A DNA stretch of 64,000 nt. It comes from Acidipropionibacterium sp. Its GTDB lineage: Bacteria > Actinomycetota > Actinomycetes > Propionibacteriales > Propionibacteriaceae. The DNA lies in contig JALCLH010000006.1 of assembly GCA_022647765.1 (NCBI GenBank), positions 124,001 to 188,000 of the forward strand, written 5' to 3'. The notes below the pieces were generated by a model. It was given only the letters and a program-made list of their open reading frames with translations, was not told where the DNA came from and did no database searches. Positions within the stretch are counted from its first letter, which is position 1, and the number at the start of each line of letters is the position of its first letter. Below, one piece after another: positions 42,600-52,145 of this stretch. The position numbers were made by a program, and so were the translations under genes.

Positions 42600-43429
42600 T
42601 CAGCGCTCACCCGCCTGGCCGGATGTGTCCTCGGGAGAGGCGCCGGAGGGAAAATCGGTCTTGTCGCGACTCGAGGTGAGATTGCGCGACAGCCAGCGCA
42701 TCGTCGATCGCGGCGCCGTCCCGGCCACCGCGATGGCGGCCTTCCAGCGGGCGCTCGGCACCGAGATCACCTTCCCCTTGGCCAGATCCTTCAGCGACTC
42801 CCGGACCAGGGTGGCCGCGTCGATCCAGACGAACTCGGGAGGCTGGTGGCGGTGACATTCGCCCGCGAGTGGAACTCGGTGTGCACCCAGCCCGGGCACA
42901 GCGCCTCGACCTTCACGCCGCTGCCGTGCAGCTCATTGGCCAGGCCCTCGGTGAAGGTGAGCACCCAGGCCTTGATCGCCGAGTAGTTGCCGGTGTTGAT
43001 CCAGGCACTGGAGGAGGCGACATTGATGATCCCGCCATGCCCTCGCGATGTCATCGACCGGCCGGCCGCGGCCGACAGGATGAGCACCGCCTTGCACATC
43101 ACGTCGAAGGCCCGCTCCTGCAGCGGCAGGGTCTCCGGGTCGAGGATCTTGGCGTGCAACCCGAAGCCGGCGTTGTTGACCAGAAGATCGATGGGCCGCT
43201 CCGGGTCCTCGAGCCGGGCGGCGAGGGCGTCGACATCGGCGCGCACCGACAGGTCGGCGCGGATCGTCTCGACCGAGACGCCGTACCGCGGCTCGATCTC
43301 CGCCTTGATGGCCGCCATGCGGTCGGCGTCACGCGCGGCGATGATGACGTCGTCCCCGCGCGCGGCGAGCTGTGTGACGAACTCCCGACCGATGCCGGAG
43401 GTACCGCCGGTGACCAAGCAGGATGACAT
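42600..43429 (-). CDS. Short-chain dehydrogenase/reductase (frameshifted)
   Basis: About 275 aa NAD(P)-dependent oxidoreductase. The Rossmann motif is CLVTGGTSGIGREFVTQLAARG. It also has LLVNNAGFG, catalytic Ser in INVASSSAW, and YxxxK in NYSAIKAW. The frame changes near 42855: SRANVTA is followed in another frame by PEFVWIDAATLVRESLKDLAKG, which is typical of the family C-terminus. The end abuts plsC. TAGATT about seven nt upstream of the ATG suggests a leaderless mRNA. The substrate is probably a lipid or fatty-acid derivative, given the neighbour. Confidence 0.83.
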
Positions 43430-43607
43430 AGGCCCTAATCTACGACCTCCGGTGCACCGATGAGACCCTCCAGCTGGGGGTGAACGGACTGGACGCGCGG
43501 ATTTCTTACGAGATGGCCGCGATGTGGAGCTCTACGGTGCCTCGGAGCCGGTTGTTTCGTCGATTTTCCGCGGTGTGCTCCGGGAGACCTGCGGATAGGC
43601 TCGGGGA

Positions 43608-44411
43608 ATGACCGAGTGGACCATAGGCGGAACCGTTGACGAGGCCGATCTGGTCGCCCAGGCCCGGGAACGCGGCGGGAGTCTGGCGCAGATCATGCTC
43701 GGCGACCCCCAGTCCTGGCGCAAGCCGGTGGTGAACCATCCCGGTGGTGCCGCGGGGCTGGCCAAGGCCGCCGGCGAGGCGGGGATCGCGGTGGTGGTGC
43801 ACGCGGCGTATGTCATCAATGTGGCCTCCCTCAACAACCGGATCCGGATTCCATCCCGCAAGCTCCTTCAGCAGACTCTCGATGCCGCCGCCGAGATGGG
43901 GGCGATCGGGGTGGTGGTGCACGGCGGCCACGTCCGGGCCGGCGAGCCCATCGAGCAGGGTCAGGACAACTGGCGTAAGGCGGTCGACGGGCTGGAGATC
44001 CCGGTGCCGCTGCTGCTGGAGGACACCGCCGGCGGCAAGAACGCGATGGCCCGCCAGCTGGAGCGGATCGAGGGCACCTGGACGGCCATCCAGGCGGCAT
44101 CGGGGGCCGAGAATGTCGGCTTCTGCCTGGACACCTGCCATGCCTTCGCGGCCGGTCTGGACCTGACGACACTGGTCGAGGACGTGCTGGCGATCACCGG
44201 GCGGATCGACCTGGTCCATGCGAACGACTCCCAGGGGCCGGCCGGGTCGGGTCGCGACCGGCACGCCAATCTGGGTCTGGGGCGGATCGACCCCGAGGAT
44301 CTGGCGGCGGTGGTGCGCCGGGCCGAGGCCCCGGTGGTGGTCGAGACGCCGGGAGGAGTCGAGGAACAGGCCGCCGACATCGCCTGGCTGCGCGCCCGCC
44401 TGGACGGCTGA
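43608..44411 (+). CDS. nfo: Endonuclease IV (AP endonuclease family 2)
   Basis: 267 aa Zn-dependent AP endonuclease for base-excision repair. It closely follows the mycobacterial End pattern: QIMLGDPQSWRKP, VVHAAYVINVASLNNRIRIPSRKLL, VVVHGGHV, LLLEDTAGG, GFCLDTCHAFAAG, LVHANDSQGPAGSGRDRHANLG and VVVETPGG. The zinc ligands (His, Glu, Asp) are all in place. TAGGCT at 43596-43601 is six nt before the ATG, so the mRNA is probably leaderless. Confidence 0.93.
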   Translation: MTEWTIGGTVDEADLVAQARERGGSLAQIMLGDPQSWRKPVVNHPGGAAGLAKAAGEAGIAVVVHAAYVINVASLNNRIRIPSRKLLQQTLDAAAEMGAIGVVVHGGHVRAGEPIEQGQDNWRKAVDGLEIPVPLLLEDTAGGKNAMARQLERIEGTWTAIQAASGAENVGFCLDTCHAFAAGLDLTTLVEDVLAITGRIDLVHANDSQGPAGSGRDRHANLGLGRIDPEDLAAVVRRAEAPVVVETPGGVEEQAADIAWLRARLDG

Positions 44412-44492
44412 GCCGGCGTCATCTGGTTGCCGGATCTCACTACCATGGGTCCCGTTACCTGCTCGGTGCATCAGCCCCCTTGAGGAGAACCC

Positions 44493-46577
44493 ATGTCCAT
44501 CGCCGATGTCTCCTACGGTCCCGGGCGCGATACCGCCCCCGACCCGGCCGCCGCTCTGCTCGGCACGCCGGTACCCGGGGAGGATCCGGCCGAGGTCCAT
44601 CTGGCGCACATGTTCCGCGACACCGTCTCGAAGTACGCCTACCGCCCGGCCTCGCGCGTGAGGGTGGAGGGGCAGTGGCGGATTCGCACCTACGCGCAGA
44701 TGAGACGCCGGGTGGACGCCGTCAGCCTGGCCCTGGTCGAGCACGGCGTGCAGCGCGGGGACCGGGTGGCGATCTTCTCCCACAACAGCCCCGAGTGGAT
44801 CGAGATCGACCTGGCCGCGATGACCGTCGGCGCGGTTCCGGTGCCGATCTATCCGACCTCGACCGCCGAGCAGGTGGTGCACATCGTCTCCGACGCCCAG
44901 GTGCGGGTGATCTGCGTCGCCGGTCCGGCCGAGCGAGATCTGGTCGGGGCGGCGTTGGACCGGATGCCCAGTCTGGTGGCGGTCGTCGTCATCGACACCC
45001 CGATCGCCACTCCCGACGCCGCGGCCTCGCAGGCTCAGGACGACCGCCCGGCGTCCTTCGGGGAGGTCCCGGTCCTCACTCTGGACGACGTCGTCTCCGT
45101 GCAGCGCACCCCGGCCAGGACAGCCGAGCTCCAGGGCCTGCTGGATGAGCGGCTGGCTCAGTCCGCGGGGGACGACGTCGCCTCCCTCATCTACACCTCC
45201 GGCACCACCGGCCTCCCCAAGGGTGTGATGATCACCCACCGGGCCGCGATGGCCCAGGCGCGCGCCCTGGACGAGTTCTTCGACATCCGGCCGGCCGACC
45301 ACTCGCTGAGCTTCCTGCCGCTGTCCCACGCCCTGGAATGGGCCTGGTCGATGGTGCTGCTCACGCACGGCTGCCTCAACACCTTCGTCACCAATCCCAA
45401 GACCGTCGCCGCGATGCTCGCCGAGGTGCGCCCCACGCTGTTCGTCTCGGTGCCGAAGCTGTACGAGCAGGTGATGACGGTGGCCCACGAGAAGGTCGAC
45501 GACTCGCGCCTCAAGACCCGCCTGTTCGACTGGTCGCTGGACATCGGCCGGCGCTGGTGGCAGGCCTCGGAGGCCGGACGCCGCCCCGAGTTGGGGCTGA
45601 GGCTGCGCCATCGGGTGGCCGATGCCCTGGTGCTCAGGGCGATCCGGGACGCCGTCGGCGGCCCGAAGACCGTGCTCGCCGCCGGCGGAGCCCCGCTGCG
45701 CAAGGAGGTCGAGGAGTTTTTCGCCTCGGTCGGGATCCTGGTCTGCCAGGGCTACGGGCTCACCGAGGCCTCCCCGCTGGTGAGTTTCAACTCCCCGGAC
45801 GCCCACAAATTCGGCACTGCGGGCCGGCCGTTGGTGAGCAGTGAGATCAAGGTGGGCGAGGAGGGTGAGCTGCTCTATCGCGGCCCGAACATCATGAAGG
45901 GCTACTGGAACGCCCCGGAGGCCACCGAGCAGACGATCCAGGACGGGTGGCTGCGCACCGGCGACGTCGGGCACATCGACGAGGACGGGTACCTGGTCAT
46001 CACCGACCGGCTCAAGGACATCATCGTCACCCTCAACGGCAAGAACATCTCCCCCCAGCCGATCGAGGGGCTGCTGATGGCCGACCCGCTGTTCGAGCAG
46101 GCCGTGATTCTGGGGGACAATCGGCCCTGCCTCACCCTGCTCGTGAAGCCGTCGATGCCGCGGGTGGAGGAGCTGGCCGAGAAGCTGCACCTCAACCTGT
46201 CCGGGGTCGAGGGGATGCACAGCCCGGAGCTGGTCGAGGAGATCCGGCGCCGGGTCACCGACCTGACCAGCAGACTGCCCAATCAGGAGCAGATTCGCGA
46301 TCTGCAGGTGCTGTGGGAGGACTTCACTCAGGACAACGGACTGCTCACCCCCACCCTCAAGGTGCGGCGGCGCGAGGTCGAGAAGCGGTTCAAGGATGTC
46401 ATCGATGAGATGTACGTCCGGTTGGCCGTGCTGCGGAAGAACGGTGCCGGCCGGTCGTCGCATGGTGATTCGCACGATTCGCACAGCTCTGGGTCTCATG
46501 GTGCCGATGCCGGCTCCGATGCCGGGTCTGGTTCTCGGCCGACTGCAGGCGGAGATGCCGGCCGGGACCGCGGCTGA
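44493..46577 (+). CDS. Long-chain fatty-acid-CoA ligase, FadD15-like
   Basis: 694 aa AMP-forming acyl-CoA synthetase. P-loop SLIYTSGTTGLPKGVMITH near residue 231. GYGLTEASPLVSFN, then GWLRTGDVGHIDEDGYLVITDRLKDIIVTLNGKNISP with the catalytic Lys region. It is cytoplasmic or membrane-associated and activates fatty acids for lipid synthesis or degradation. The C-terminal 50 residues are Ser/His/Gly/Asp-rich. GAGGAG precedes the ATG. A rhodanese gene follows after 21 nt but appears to have its own promoter. Confidence 0.92.
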   Translation: MSIADVSYGPGRDTAPDPAAALLGTPVPGEDPAEVHLAHMFRDTVSKYAYRPASRVRVEGQWRIRTYAQMRRRVDAVSLALVEHGVQRGDRVAIFSHNSPEWIEIDLAAMTVGAVPVPIYPTSTAEQVVHIVSDAQVRVICVAGPAERDLVGAALDRMPSLVAVVVIDTPIATPDAAASQAQDDRPASFGEVPVLTLDDVVSVQRTPARTAELQGLLDERLAQSAGDDVASLIYTSGTTGLPKGVMITHRAAMAQARALDEFFDIRPADHSLSFLPLSHALEWAWSMVLLTHGCLNTFVTNPKTVAAMLAEVRPTLFVSVPKLYEQVMTVAHEKVDDSRLKTRLFDWSLDIGRRWWQASEAGRRPELGLRLRHRVADALVLRAIRDAVGGPKTVLAAGGAPLRKEVEEFFASVGILVCQGYGLTEASPLVSFNSPDAHKFGTAGRPLVSSEIKVGEEGELLYRGPNIMKGYWNAPEATEQTIQDGWLRTGDVGHIDEDGYLVITDRLKDIIVTLNGKNISPQPIEGLLMADPLFEQAVILGDNRPCLTLLVKPSMPRVEELAEKLHLNLSGVEGMHSPELVEEIRRRVTDLTSRLPNQEQIRDLQVLWEDFTQDNGLLTPTLKVRRREVEKRFKDVIDEMYVRLAVLRKNGAGRSSHGDSHDSHSSGSHGADAGSDAGSGSRPTAGGDAGRDRG

Positions 46578-46598
46578 GCCGTCACTACACTTCTGACC

Positions 46599-46979
46599 AT
46601 GGGACTGAGGAACTTCCTGACCAACCGCGGTATGCCGACCGGAGGCATCGACCTCCCGGAGGTATTGAATGTCCTCGCCAACGGTGGGGTCCTGGTCGAT
46701 GTTCGGACCCCGCGGGAGTACGAGGCCGGTCACGCTCCCGGTGCTCATCTGGTGGAGCCCAAGGATCTGGCGGAGGACCCTTTCACCGCCGTCTACGGGG
46801 ACGATCCGCTGGCCGAGCCCGACCCGCACTTCGTGCTGGTCTGCGACACCGGATTCCGTTCCGGGCACCTGATCGAGGCGATCCGCGAGAAGGGGTACGA
46901 CGCCGACTTCCTCACCGGTGGCCTGCGGGCCTGGCGCGAGGGCGGCGAGATCCTGATTCCCGGGCCGCCGAGGCACTGA
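46599..46979 (+). CDS. Rhodanese-domain protein
   Basis: 126 aa single-domain rhodanese: GGVLVDVRTPREYEAGHAPGAHLV, the active-site Cys in FVLVCDTGFRSGHLI, and GYDADFLTGGLRAWREGGE. It would transfer sulfane sulfur, for example in sulfide or cyanide detoxification or thiolation. TACACT at 46586-46591 is seven nt before the ATG with no Shine-Dalgarno, suggesting a leaderless mRNA. Confidence 0.88.
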   Translation: MGLRNFLTNRGMPTGGIDLPEVLNVLANGGVLVDVRTPREYEAGHAPGAHLVEPKDLAEDPFTAVYGDDPLAEPDPHFVLVCDTGFRSGHLIEAIREKGYDADFLTGGLRAWREGGEILIPGPPRH

Positions 46980-47000
46980 CTGTGCTTGTCAACGGAGGGG

Positions 47001-47274
47001 CCGACCCCTCCGCGTCGCTTCGCTCCTGCCTCCCCGTTGCGCCGGTCTGTATGTGGCAAGCACTGCGGGCGCCGGCCTCTTTGGCCGTCAATCGGCGGGG
47101 GCGACCCCTTGCGACCCCGTTGCGCCGGTCCTGTTGATGGTTGCGGCGGCTGCGCTGGCCTCTTGGGTATAAGGCCGACCCCTCCGCGTCGCTTCGCTCC
47201 TGCCTCCCCGTTGCGCCGGTCTGTATGTGGCAAGCACTGCGGGTGCCGGCCTCTTTGGCCGTCAGTCGGCGGGG
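47001..47274. repeat. Pair of 100-bp direct repeats
   Basis: 47001-47100 and 47175-47274 are direct copies with about two differences; 74 bp separate them. The sequence (ccgacccctccgcgtcgctt and onward) is not convincingly coding in any frame. The 400-bp gap between the rhodanese and PPOX genes is made of this and the next palindrome. Confidence 0.85.
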
Positions 47275-47289
47275 CTGGCCCAAAGCGGT

Positions 47290-47360
47290 GGAGATCACTC
47301 CTGCCTCGCCGTCCCCGGGCCCTGATCGGGCTGGATTACGGCGAGGCGGGAGTGATCTCC
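47290..47360. repeat. gatcactcc-type palindrome, relative of the tggtcccgatcactcccg family
   Basis: ggagatcactcctgcctcgc (47290-47309) pairs with its near-perfect complement ending at 47360 (one mismatch in 22). The loop is GC-rich. The core gatcactcc is shared with the elements at 30.9 and 34.5 kb, but the arms differ. It is a likely terminator for the convergent rhodanese and PPOX genes. Confidence 0.75.
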
Positions 47361-47379
47361 AACCCGATGGGGGAGCCGG

Positions 47380-48039
47380 CTAAGCCCGGCGGTAGTTCTT
47401 CACGAAATCGGGGGTTGGGATGCCCGGGATATTTCGTGGGTCGGGGACTGGAGATCCAATCGCGAATGTCGTCGGAATGACCCCGGCCCATATCGGCAGC
47501 GCGTAGTCCTCCTCGTCGTCTGCCGGCGGACCTGTCCGGACCTTGGCGGACGCCTCGGCCAGGCTGAGCCTGATCACCGAGGTCGCTGCCAGTTCCTTCT
47601 TGTCGGGCTTGCGGGCCGCGTCCCACGAGCCGGGGGTCAATCGCTCGCTGATGGCCGCCAGAGCGTCGAGCTTCTCCGCCTCGGCAACTCTCATGGCACG
47701 GCCGAGGACGACAACGCTTCTGTAGTTGATCGACTGATGGAAGACCGAGCGAGCGACGACGATGCCGTCGACATGGGTCACCGAGAAGCAGACATCGATG
47801 CCCTCGCCAGCCCTGCGCATCACCCGGCTTCCAGACGAGCCGTGGATCAGCAGTTCGTCCCCCACGCGTCCATAGCCCGTCGGTATCACACAGGGCTGGC
47901 CGTCGATCACAAATCCAAGGTGACCGATGAAACCCTCGTCCAGGATCGCGTTGATCGTTTCACGGTCATACTTGGCCCTGGAGGGGTTGCGGCGGATACG
48001 CGTCCGGTCGCTCGGAGGTTCGGAATCTGTTGCGGACAT
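47380..48039 (-). CDS. PNPOx-like FMN-binding protein
   Basis: 219 aa split-barrel flavoprotein of the NimA/HugZ-like group: DEGFIGHLGFVIDGQPCVIPTGYGRVGDELLIHGSSGSRVM then VCFSVTHVDGIVVARSVFHQSINYRSVVVLG. A reductase or FMN/F420-type cofactor role is likely, with substrate unknown. A Shine-Dalgarno (GGAGG) precedes the ATG. The 129 bp upstream (48040-48168) separate it from the amidohydrolase gene and hold nothing notable. Confidence 0.85.
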   Translation of the reverse strand: MSATDSEPPSDRTRIRRNPSRAKYDRETINAILDEGFIGHLGFVIDGQPCVIPTGYGRVGDELLIHGSSGSRVMRRAGEGIDVCFSVTHVDGIVVARSVFHQSINYRSVVVLGRAMRVAEAEKLDALAAISERLTPGSWDAARKPDKKELAATSVIRLSLAEASAKVRTGPPADDEEDYALPIWAGVIPTTFAIGSPVPDPRNIPGIPTPDFVKNYRRA

Positions 48040-48168
48040 GTCATCCTCCGTATTCGGATTGAAACAAAAGGAATATCTGCGCCCTGTGCTCGCGGGCGAC
48101 TGCTGAGCCGATACGGTCGTGTCCTCCGTGAGGGTATCAACTTTCCAGCGACCGATGGATGGTCGAGG

Positions 48169-49833
48169 TCAGGCGCTGTAGATGGTCTTTCCGCCGATGA
48201 CGGTGGTCGTGACATGGACGTTCTCGATCTCTTCATCAGGAACCGAGAACAGATCCGCGTCGAGCGCGGCGAAGTCCGCGAGCTTGCCGACCTCGAGAGT
48301 TCCAAGGACATCCTCCTGGCTGATCGAGTACGCGGAACCATAGGTGTACGAATGCACCGCTTCAGTCACCGAGACCCGCTCAGCGAGCCCGAACGGCTTT
48401 CCCGACGAGGTGCGGCGATTGACCAGATCATGGATCGACTTCAGTGGATTCGGAGTGTTCGACGGGCAATCAGTGGACCCCGGTACCACCATCCCCGCAT
48501 CGAGGAAGGACCGCATCCGGTAGGTGCCCGCGGCGCGCTCCTCGCCGAGAGCCTCGAGCACTCCGTCTCCGAACTGGGAGACGAAAATTCCCTGCGGGCA
48601 CGGAATGACGCCGAGGTCCGCACACCGCTTCACCTGCTCATCCGTGGCGATCGCGAAGTGCTCGATCCGGTGCCGCACATTCCTCGGGAACAGCTTCTGA
48701 GCGTTCTCGTACGCATCGAGCACATGATCGATGGCGCGATCTCCGATCGCGTGAGTGGCCACGGCCCATCCGGCCCGATGATAGGAGAGAATCAGATCGG
48801 AGAGCTCGTCCGGCTCCACCCTCATGACGCCGCGATTGTCGGGCTCTCCGCAATACGGTTCATTGACCGCAGCAGAACGGCCGATGAGTGATCCGTCGGC
48901 GAGAATCTTCACCGGGCCGACTCGAAGCCTGTCGTCGCCGAATCCGGTCCTGATGCCGAGGTCCAGGGTGCGCATGCCATCTGCATCGAGTTCGAGTTCG
49001 TGGAGAACCGGATAGAACGGCATGACCGTCATGCGTGGTTGAAGGGCTCCTTGGGCAATGGCGTCAAGATAGATATCCATCACCGGGCTGTTCGCACCGA
49101 ACACCCCACCCAGGAGCACGATCGGCTCCACCAGGCTGGTCAGGCCGAATGAGATCGCCTGATCGGAGGCCAGCTTGAGATTGGCGATCGCCTCTTCTTT
49201 CGTCACCTTCGAACCGGCCAGCTGGATGGGTTCGCCGGCCTTCTCCTGAAGAAGGCCCTCGGGTCGGCCGTCCGAGCCGCGCACAACCCGGCCGCCCTCG
49301 AAGTCCGGATAGTCATTGCGATCCGGGTACCCCGCTGCTTCGAAGGCCTTCGTATTCGCCACGATCATGTGGTTGGACACATGCACCAGAATGACCGGGT
49401 TGTCTGGCGACACCGTGTCGAGCATTTCAGCGGTCGGGTGTCCTCCCAGATGGTTCTGGTCGTAGTAAGCACCGTGAATCCATTGACCGTCGGGCGTCTT
49501 CCTCGCCCGCTCTCCAACAGCCCGGCAGAGATCGTCCAATGTGGAGACGCCGGGCCAGTGCAGATCGATACTGCTGAGCTGCTCCCCGGTACCCATGGTG
49601 TGATGGTGCGCATCGTGGAACCCCGGCACGATGACCGATCCCTTCACGTTCACCACCTCGCGCGGGTTGAGACCGTCGAGGTCGGCCAGATCATCGCGGG
49701 TGCTGACGCCGACAATCCGGCCATTGTCGACCGCCAGTCCGGTGGCGTACTTTCCCGGAGTGGTGATCCGCCCGCCGGCCGGGAGCCCTGCTCCGGTCCA
49801 GAAGTTTCCCTTGAAAACTGTATCAATGGTCAC
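48169..49833 (-). CDS. YtcJ-like amidohydrolase 1
   Basis: 554 aa metal-dependent hydrolase of the amidohydrolase_3 group. The metal-binding HDAHHHTMGTG is near residue 85. Later motifs are LADGSLIGRSAAVNEPY, VATHAIGDRAIDHVLDAY and VPGSTDCPSNTPNPLKSI. The start at ATG 49833 gives MTIDTVFKGNFWTGAG, typical of the family. It is probably cytoplasmic and cleaves an amide or cyclic amide. It lies downstream of the amidase gene in the same orientation and is paralogous to the protein encoded at 54992-56647. Confidence 0.87.
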   Translation of the reverse strand: MTIDTVFKGNFWTGAGLPAGGRITTPGKYATGLAVDNGRIVGVSTRDDLADLDGLNPREVVNVKGSVIVPGFHDAHHHTMGTGEQLSSIDLHWPGVSTLDDLCRAVGERARKTPDGQWIHGAYYDQNHLGGHPTAEMLDTVSPDNPVILVHVSNHMIVANTKAFEAAGYPDRNDYPDFEGGRVVRGSDGRPEGLLQEKAGEPIQLAGSKVTKEEAIANLKLASDQAISFGLTSLVEPIVLLGGVFGANSPVMDIYLDAIAQGALQPRMTVMPFYPVLHELELDADGMRTLDLGIRTGFGDDRLRVGPVKILADGSLIGRSAAVNEPYCGEPDNRGVMRVEPDELSDLILSYHRAGWAVATHAIGDRAIDHVLDAYENAQKLFPRNVRHRIEHFAIATDEQVKRCADLGVIPCPQGIFVSQFGDGVLEALGEERAAGTYRMRSFLDAGMVVPGSTDCPSNTPNPLKSIHDLVNRRTSSGKPFGLAERVSVTEAVHSYTYGSAYSISQEDVLGTLEVGKLADFAALDADLFSVPDEEIENVHVTTTVIGGKTIYSA

Positions 49834-49956
49834 TGCGAAATCACCTTTCCTATCAAGATTCTTATCAAGAGAAGCACGCCGAACAATGCTCCCTCAACGC
49901 GATACGGAAATCCATCACGCCTCGCGCCGTATCCGTGATGAATGGCCTGCAACTCT

Positions 49957-52002
49957 TCACTCCACCGACCCGGTCTGTCTCCAACCCCCGAAGGTCCGGC
50001 CGTCCGAAAGCTCCACCATGGCCGTGACGACGGCCCCGTAGGGTCCCCTCCAGAGGCTGTGGAAGCGGTACAGCTCCCGGCTGTCCACCTCGCAAGTTGC
50101 TGCAAAAGAGCCGTCGGCCTCCCAACCGGCGGGCACGATCCGGCCGTTGACGGTGACCCGGAGCTCGCCCGCAGCCGGCTCCGAGAGCCTCCCGCGCACC
50201 AGGATCGGCGTCCCGCCAGTATCGCTGGTGGGTCCGGCCTGCACTGACAGCTGGGCGATCCCGGTCCCCGCCGGGGCCGCCTCCGCGCCGGACGTGGCGC
50301 CAGACACGGAATCGGCAGGTCCCGCAGAAGCAGAGACCCCGTCCGGCAGATCATGCTGGGGCAGACGCCGCGGCGGCGTACGCCCGAAGAGCCCGCCCAG
50401 GGAGCCGATGACCCTCTCGATCGACCGTGCGATGGCGAACAGCCTCCCGTCCGACCCGGCCGGTCCCGCGATCGTGACGCCGATCGGCATCCCGATGTCA
50501 TGGAGCATCCCGAGCGGCACGGTGACGGTGGGAATCCCGAGGTGGCGGAAGATCAGGTTCCCGTTGCCCACCCAGGTGCCGTTGGACATCGCGATCCGGT
50601 TCGACTCCGGGTTGAAGTCGGCGTCGAACGGCCCGATGTTGGAGACGGTGGGAAGGATGATGATGTCCCAGCCACCCGCGGACAGCCAGTCCTCGAAGTC
50701 GATCCGGCGGGTCTCCTCGAGCCCGCGCAGCCCGTCTCCGAGCTGGGAGATCTCGTCGAGGGACGGCACGTGCTCGCGCGCCCACCGGACGTAGTCCTCG
50801 ATCTCGACATCGGTCTGGTCGCTGAACTTGACGGAGTCCGGCGGCGGCGGGAACACGCGGCTCTCATCGGCGTCGGCCAGCCGGTTGATCCCGGCGTCGT
50901 CATTCAGCTTCAGGAAATGGTCCCAGGCGTAGGTCATCAGACCGCGCCGCTCGTCGTCCAGGAACGCCGTGGGCACGATTCCCCGCTCCGTGAACTCCTT
51001 GGCGTTGGGGACGGGGTAGTGCTCCAGGACCGGAAGATCGGTGCGCTCGACTGCTGCGCAGTGCGGTCCGAAAGCCTCCAGGAAGGTGGTGAAAATCTCT
51101 GTCACCGAGCCGCGAAGGTTGAGCGGGTGTTGCTCGTCGATCGTCTCCCCGGTGAAGATCTCCGGAACCGCGACTCGCAGCTCCGACAGATCCGCCTCCT
51201 GCTGCGGCTGGAGCGGTTCGGAGGAGGGGAACTCGGCGGCCTGCTGCTCCCGCCAGAAGTCCCCGTCCACCCGCGAGTCCGGCTGGGCCAGAACAACGGA
51301 GACGGCCTCGAGGTCCTCGACAGTGCGTGCCATTGGCACGACGACGTCCATGGTCGGCACCAGCGGCCAGACGCCGCGACACGAGATCAGTCCCCTCGAC
51401 GGGGTGTACGCCGCCAGCCCGTTGTTGGACGCCGGGGTGCGCCCCGAGGACCAGGTCTCGGTGCCCAGCCCGAAGGCAGCGAAGCTGCTGGCCGTCGAGA
51501 CCCCGGCGCCGTTGGAGGATCCCGACTGGTAGGCCGCGGGCAGGAAGTTCTCGTTGTAGGGGCTCTCGGCCCGGCCGTAGAGTCCCCGCTGCATCCCGCC
51601 GTCGGCCAGCGGGGGCGTGTTTGTCAGGCCGATCAGCACCGCCCCGGCGGCGCGCAGCGAGGCCGCCGCCCAGGAGTCCTCCCTGGCGATGACGCCCTTG
51701 AAGGCGGGAGATCCGCCGGAGACGGGCAGCCCCTTGGCGGCGTACATCGCCTTGAGGGTGAACGGGACGCCGTCCAGCACCCCCAGCGCACGCCCCTCGG
51801 CCCGCCTCCGGTCGCTGGCCTGCGCCTCCTCGAAGGCCGCGGGGTTGAGCACGACCACGGAGTTCAGCAGTGGGCCGTGCCGGTCATAGGCCGCGATCCT
51901 CCGCAGGCAGGCCTCGACGATCGCGACGGACGTCGTCTCGCCTGTCTGGAGCATGTGCGACAGCTCGTGGATGCTCTTCTCGAACACGGCGGCGGTCTTC
52001 AT
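49957..52002 (-). CDS. Amidase-signature enzyme with C-terminal extension
   Basis: 681 aa. Amidase-signature core: catalytic Lys in PFTLKAMYAAKG, cis-Ser in GSSNGAGVSTASS, and nucleophile Ser in LGTETWSSGRTPASN. It hydrolyses an amide to an acid and ammonia in the cytoplasm. After about residue 550 comes a 130-aa extension (AQLSVQAGPTSDTGGTPILVRG and onward) that looks like a beta-sandwich and is absent from plain amidases. The ATG at 52002 is inferred. It belongs to the same minus-strand cluster as the aminotransferase and transporter, although a hairpin separates it from the aminotransferase gene. Confidence 0.85.
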   Translation of the reverse strand: MKTAAVFEKSIHELSHMLQTGETTSVAIVEACLRRIAAYDRHGPLLNSVVVLNPAAFEEAQASDRRRAEGRALGVLDGVPFTLKAMYAAKGLPVSGGSPAFKGVIAREDSWAAASLRAAGAVLIGLTNTPPLADGGMQRGLYGRAESPYNENFLPAAYQSGSSNGAGVSTASSFAAFGLGTETWSSGRTPASNNGLAAYTPSRGLISCRGVWPLVPTMDVVVPMARTVEDLEAVSVVLAQPDSRVDGDFWREQQAAEFPSSEPLQPQQEADLSELRVAVPEIFTGETIDEQHPLNLRGSVTEIFTTFLEAFGPHCAAVERTDLPVLEHYPVPNAKEFTERGIVPTAFLDDERRGLMTYAWDHFLKLNDDAGINRLADADESRVFPPPPDSVKFSDQTDVEIEDYVRWAREHVPSLDEISQLGDGLRGLEETRRIDFEDWLSAGGWDIIILPTVSNIGPFDADFNPESNRIAMSNGTWVGNGNLIFRHLGIPTVTVPLGMLHDIGMPIGVTIAGPAGSDGRLFAIARSIERVIGSLGGLFGRTPPRRLPQHDLPDGVSASAGPADSVSGATSGAEAAPAGTGIAQLSVQAGPTSDTGGTPILVRGRLSEPAAGELRVTVNGRIVPAGWEADGSFAATCEVDSRELYRFHSLWRGPYGAVVTAMVELSDGRTFGGWRQTGSVE

Positions 52003-52086
52003 GGTCAACAACTCCTCGGATGGAGCCCGGCCGACGGCCGGGCAACGATGGGCGGTTTCTGTGGGCGGTTCATGCGGGGCGAGGGC

Positions 52087-52133
52087 AGCGACGGCGCGGG
52101 GCGGGCCTTTCGGAGGCCGCCCGCGCCGTCGCT
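52087..52133 (-). terminator. Strong hairpin between the aminotransferase and amidase genes
   Basis: agcgacggcgcggggcgggc (from 52087) pairs with gcccgcgccgtcgct and preceding bases (to 52133) with small bulges. There is no T tract, but such GC hairpins are typical actinobacterial terminators. It would end the transcript of the upstream (aminotransferase) genes. Confidence 0.6.
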
Positions 52134-52145
52134 CTCCCAACGGCG

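Noticed and set aside
43506..46976. A 1156-codon open frame on the minus strand
   Set aside because: It lies antisense to endonuclease IV, the FadD15-like ligase and rhodanese, which all have full family motifs. Long antisense frames are expected at this GC content, and its composition (Gly/Arg/Asp/His/Val-rich) is that of a shadow.
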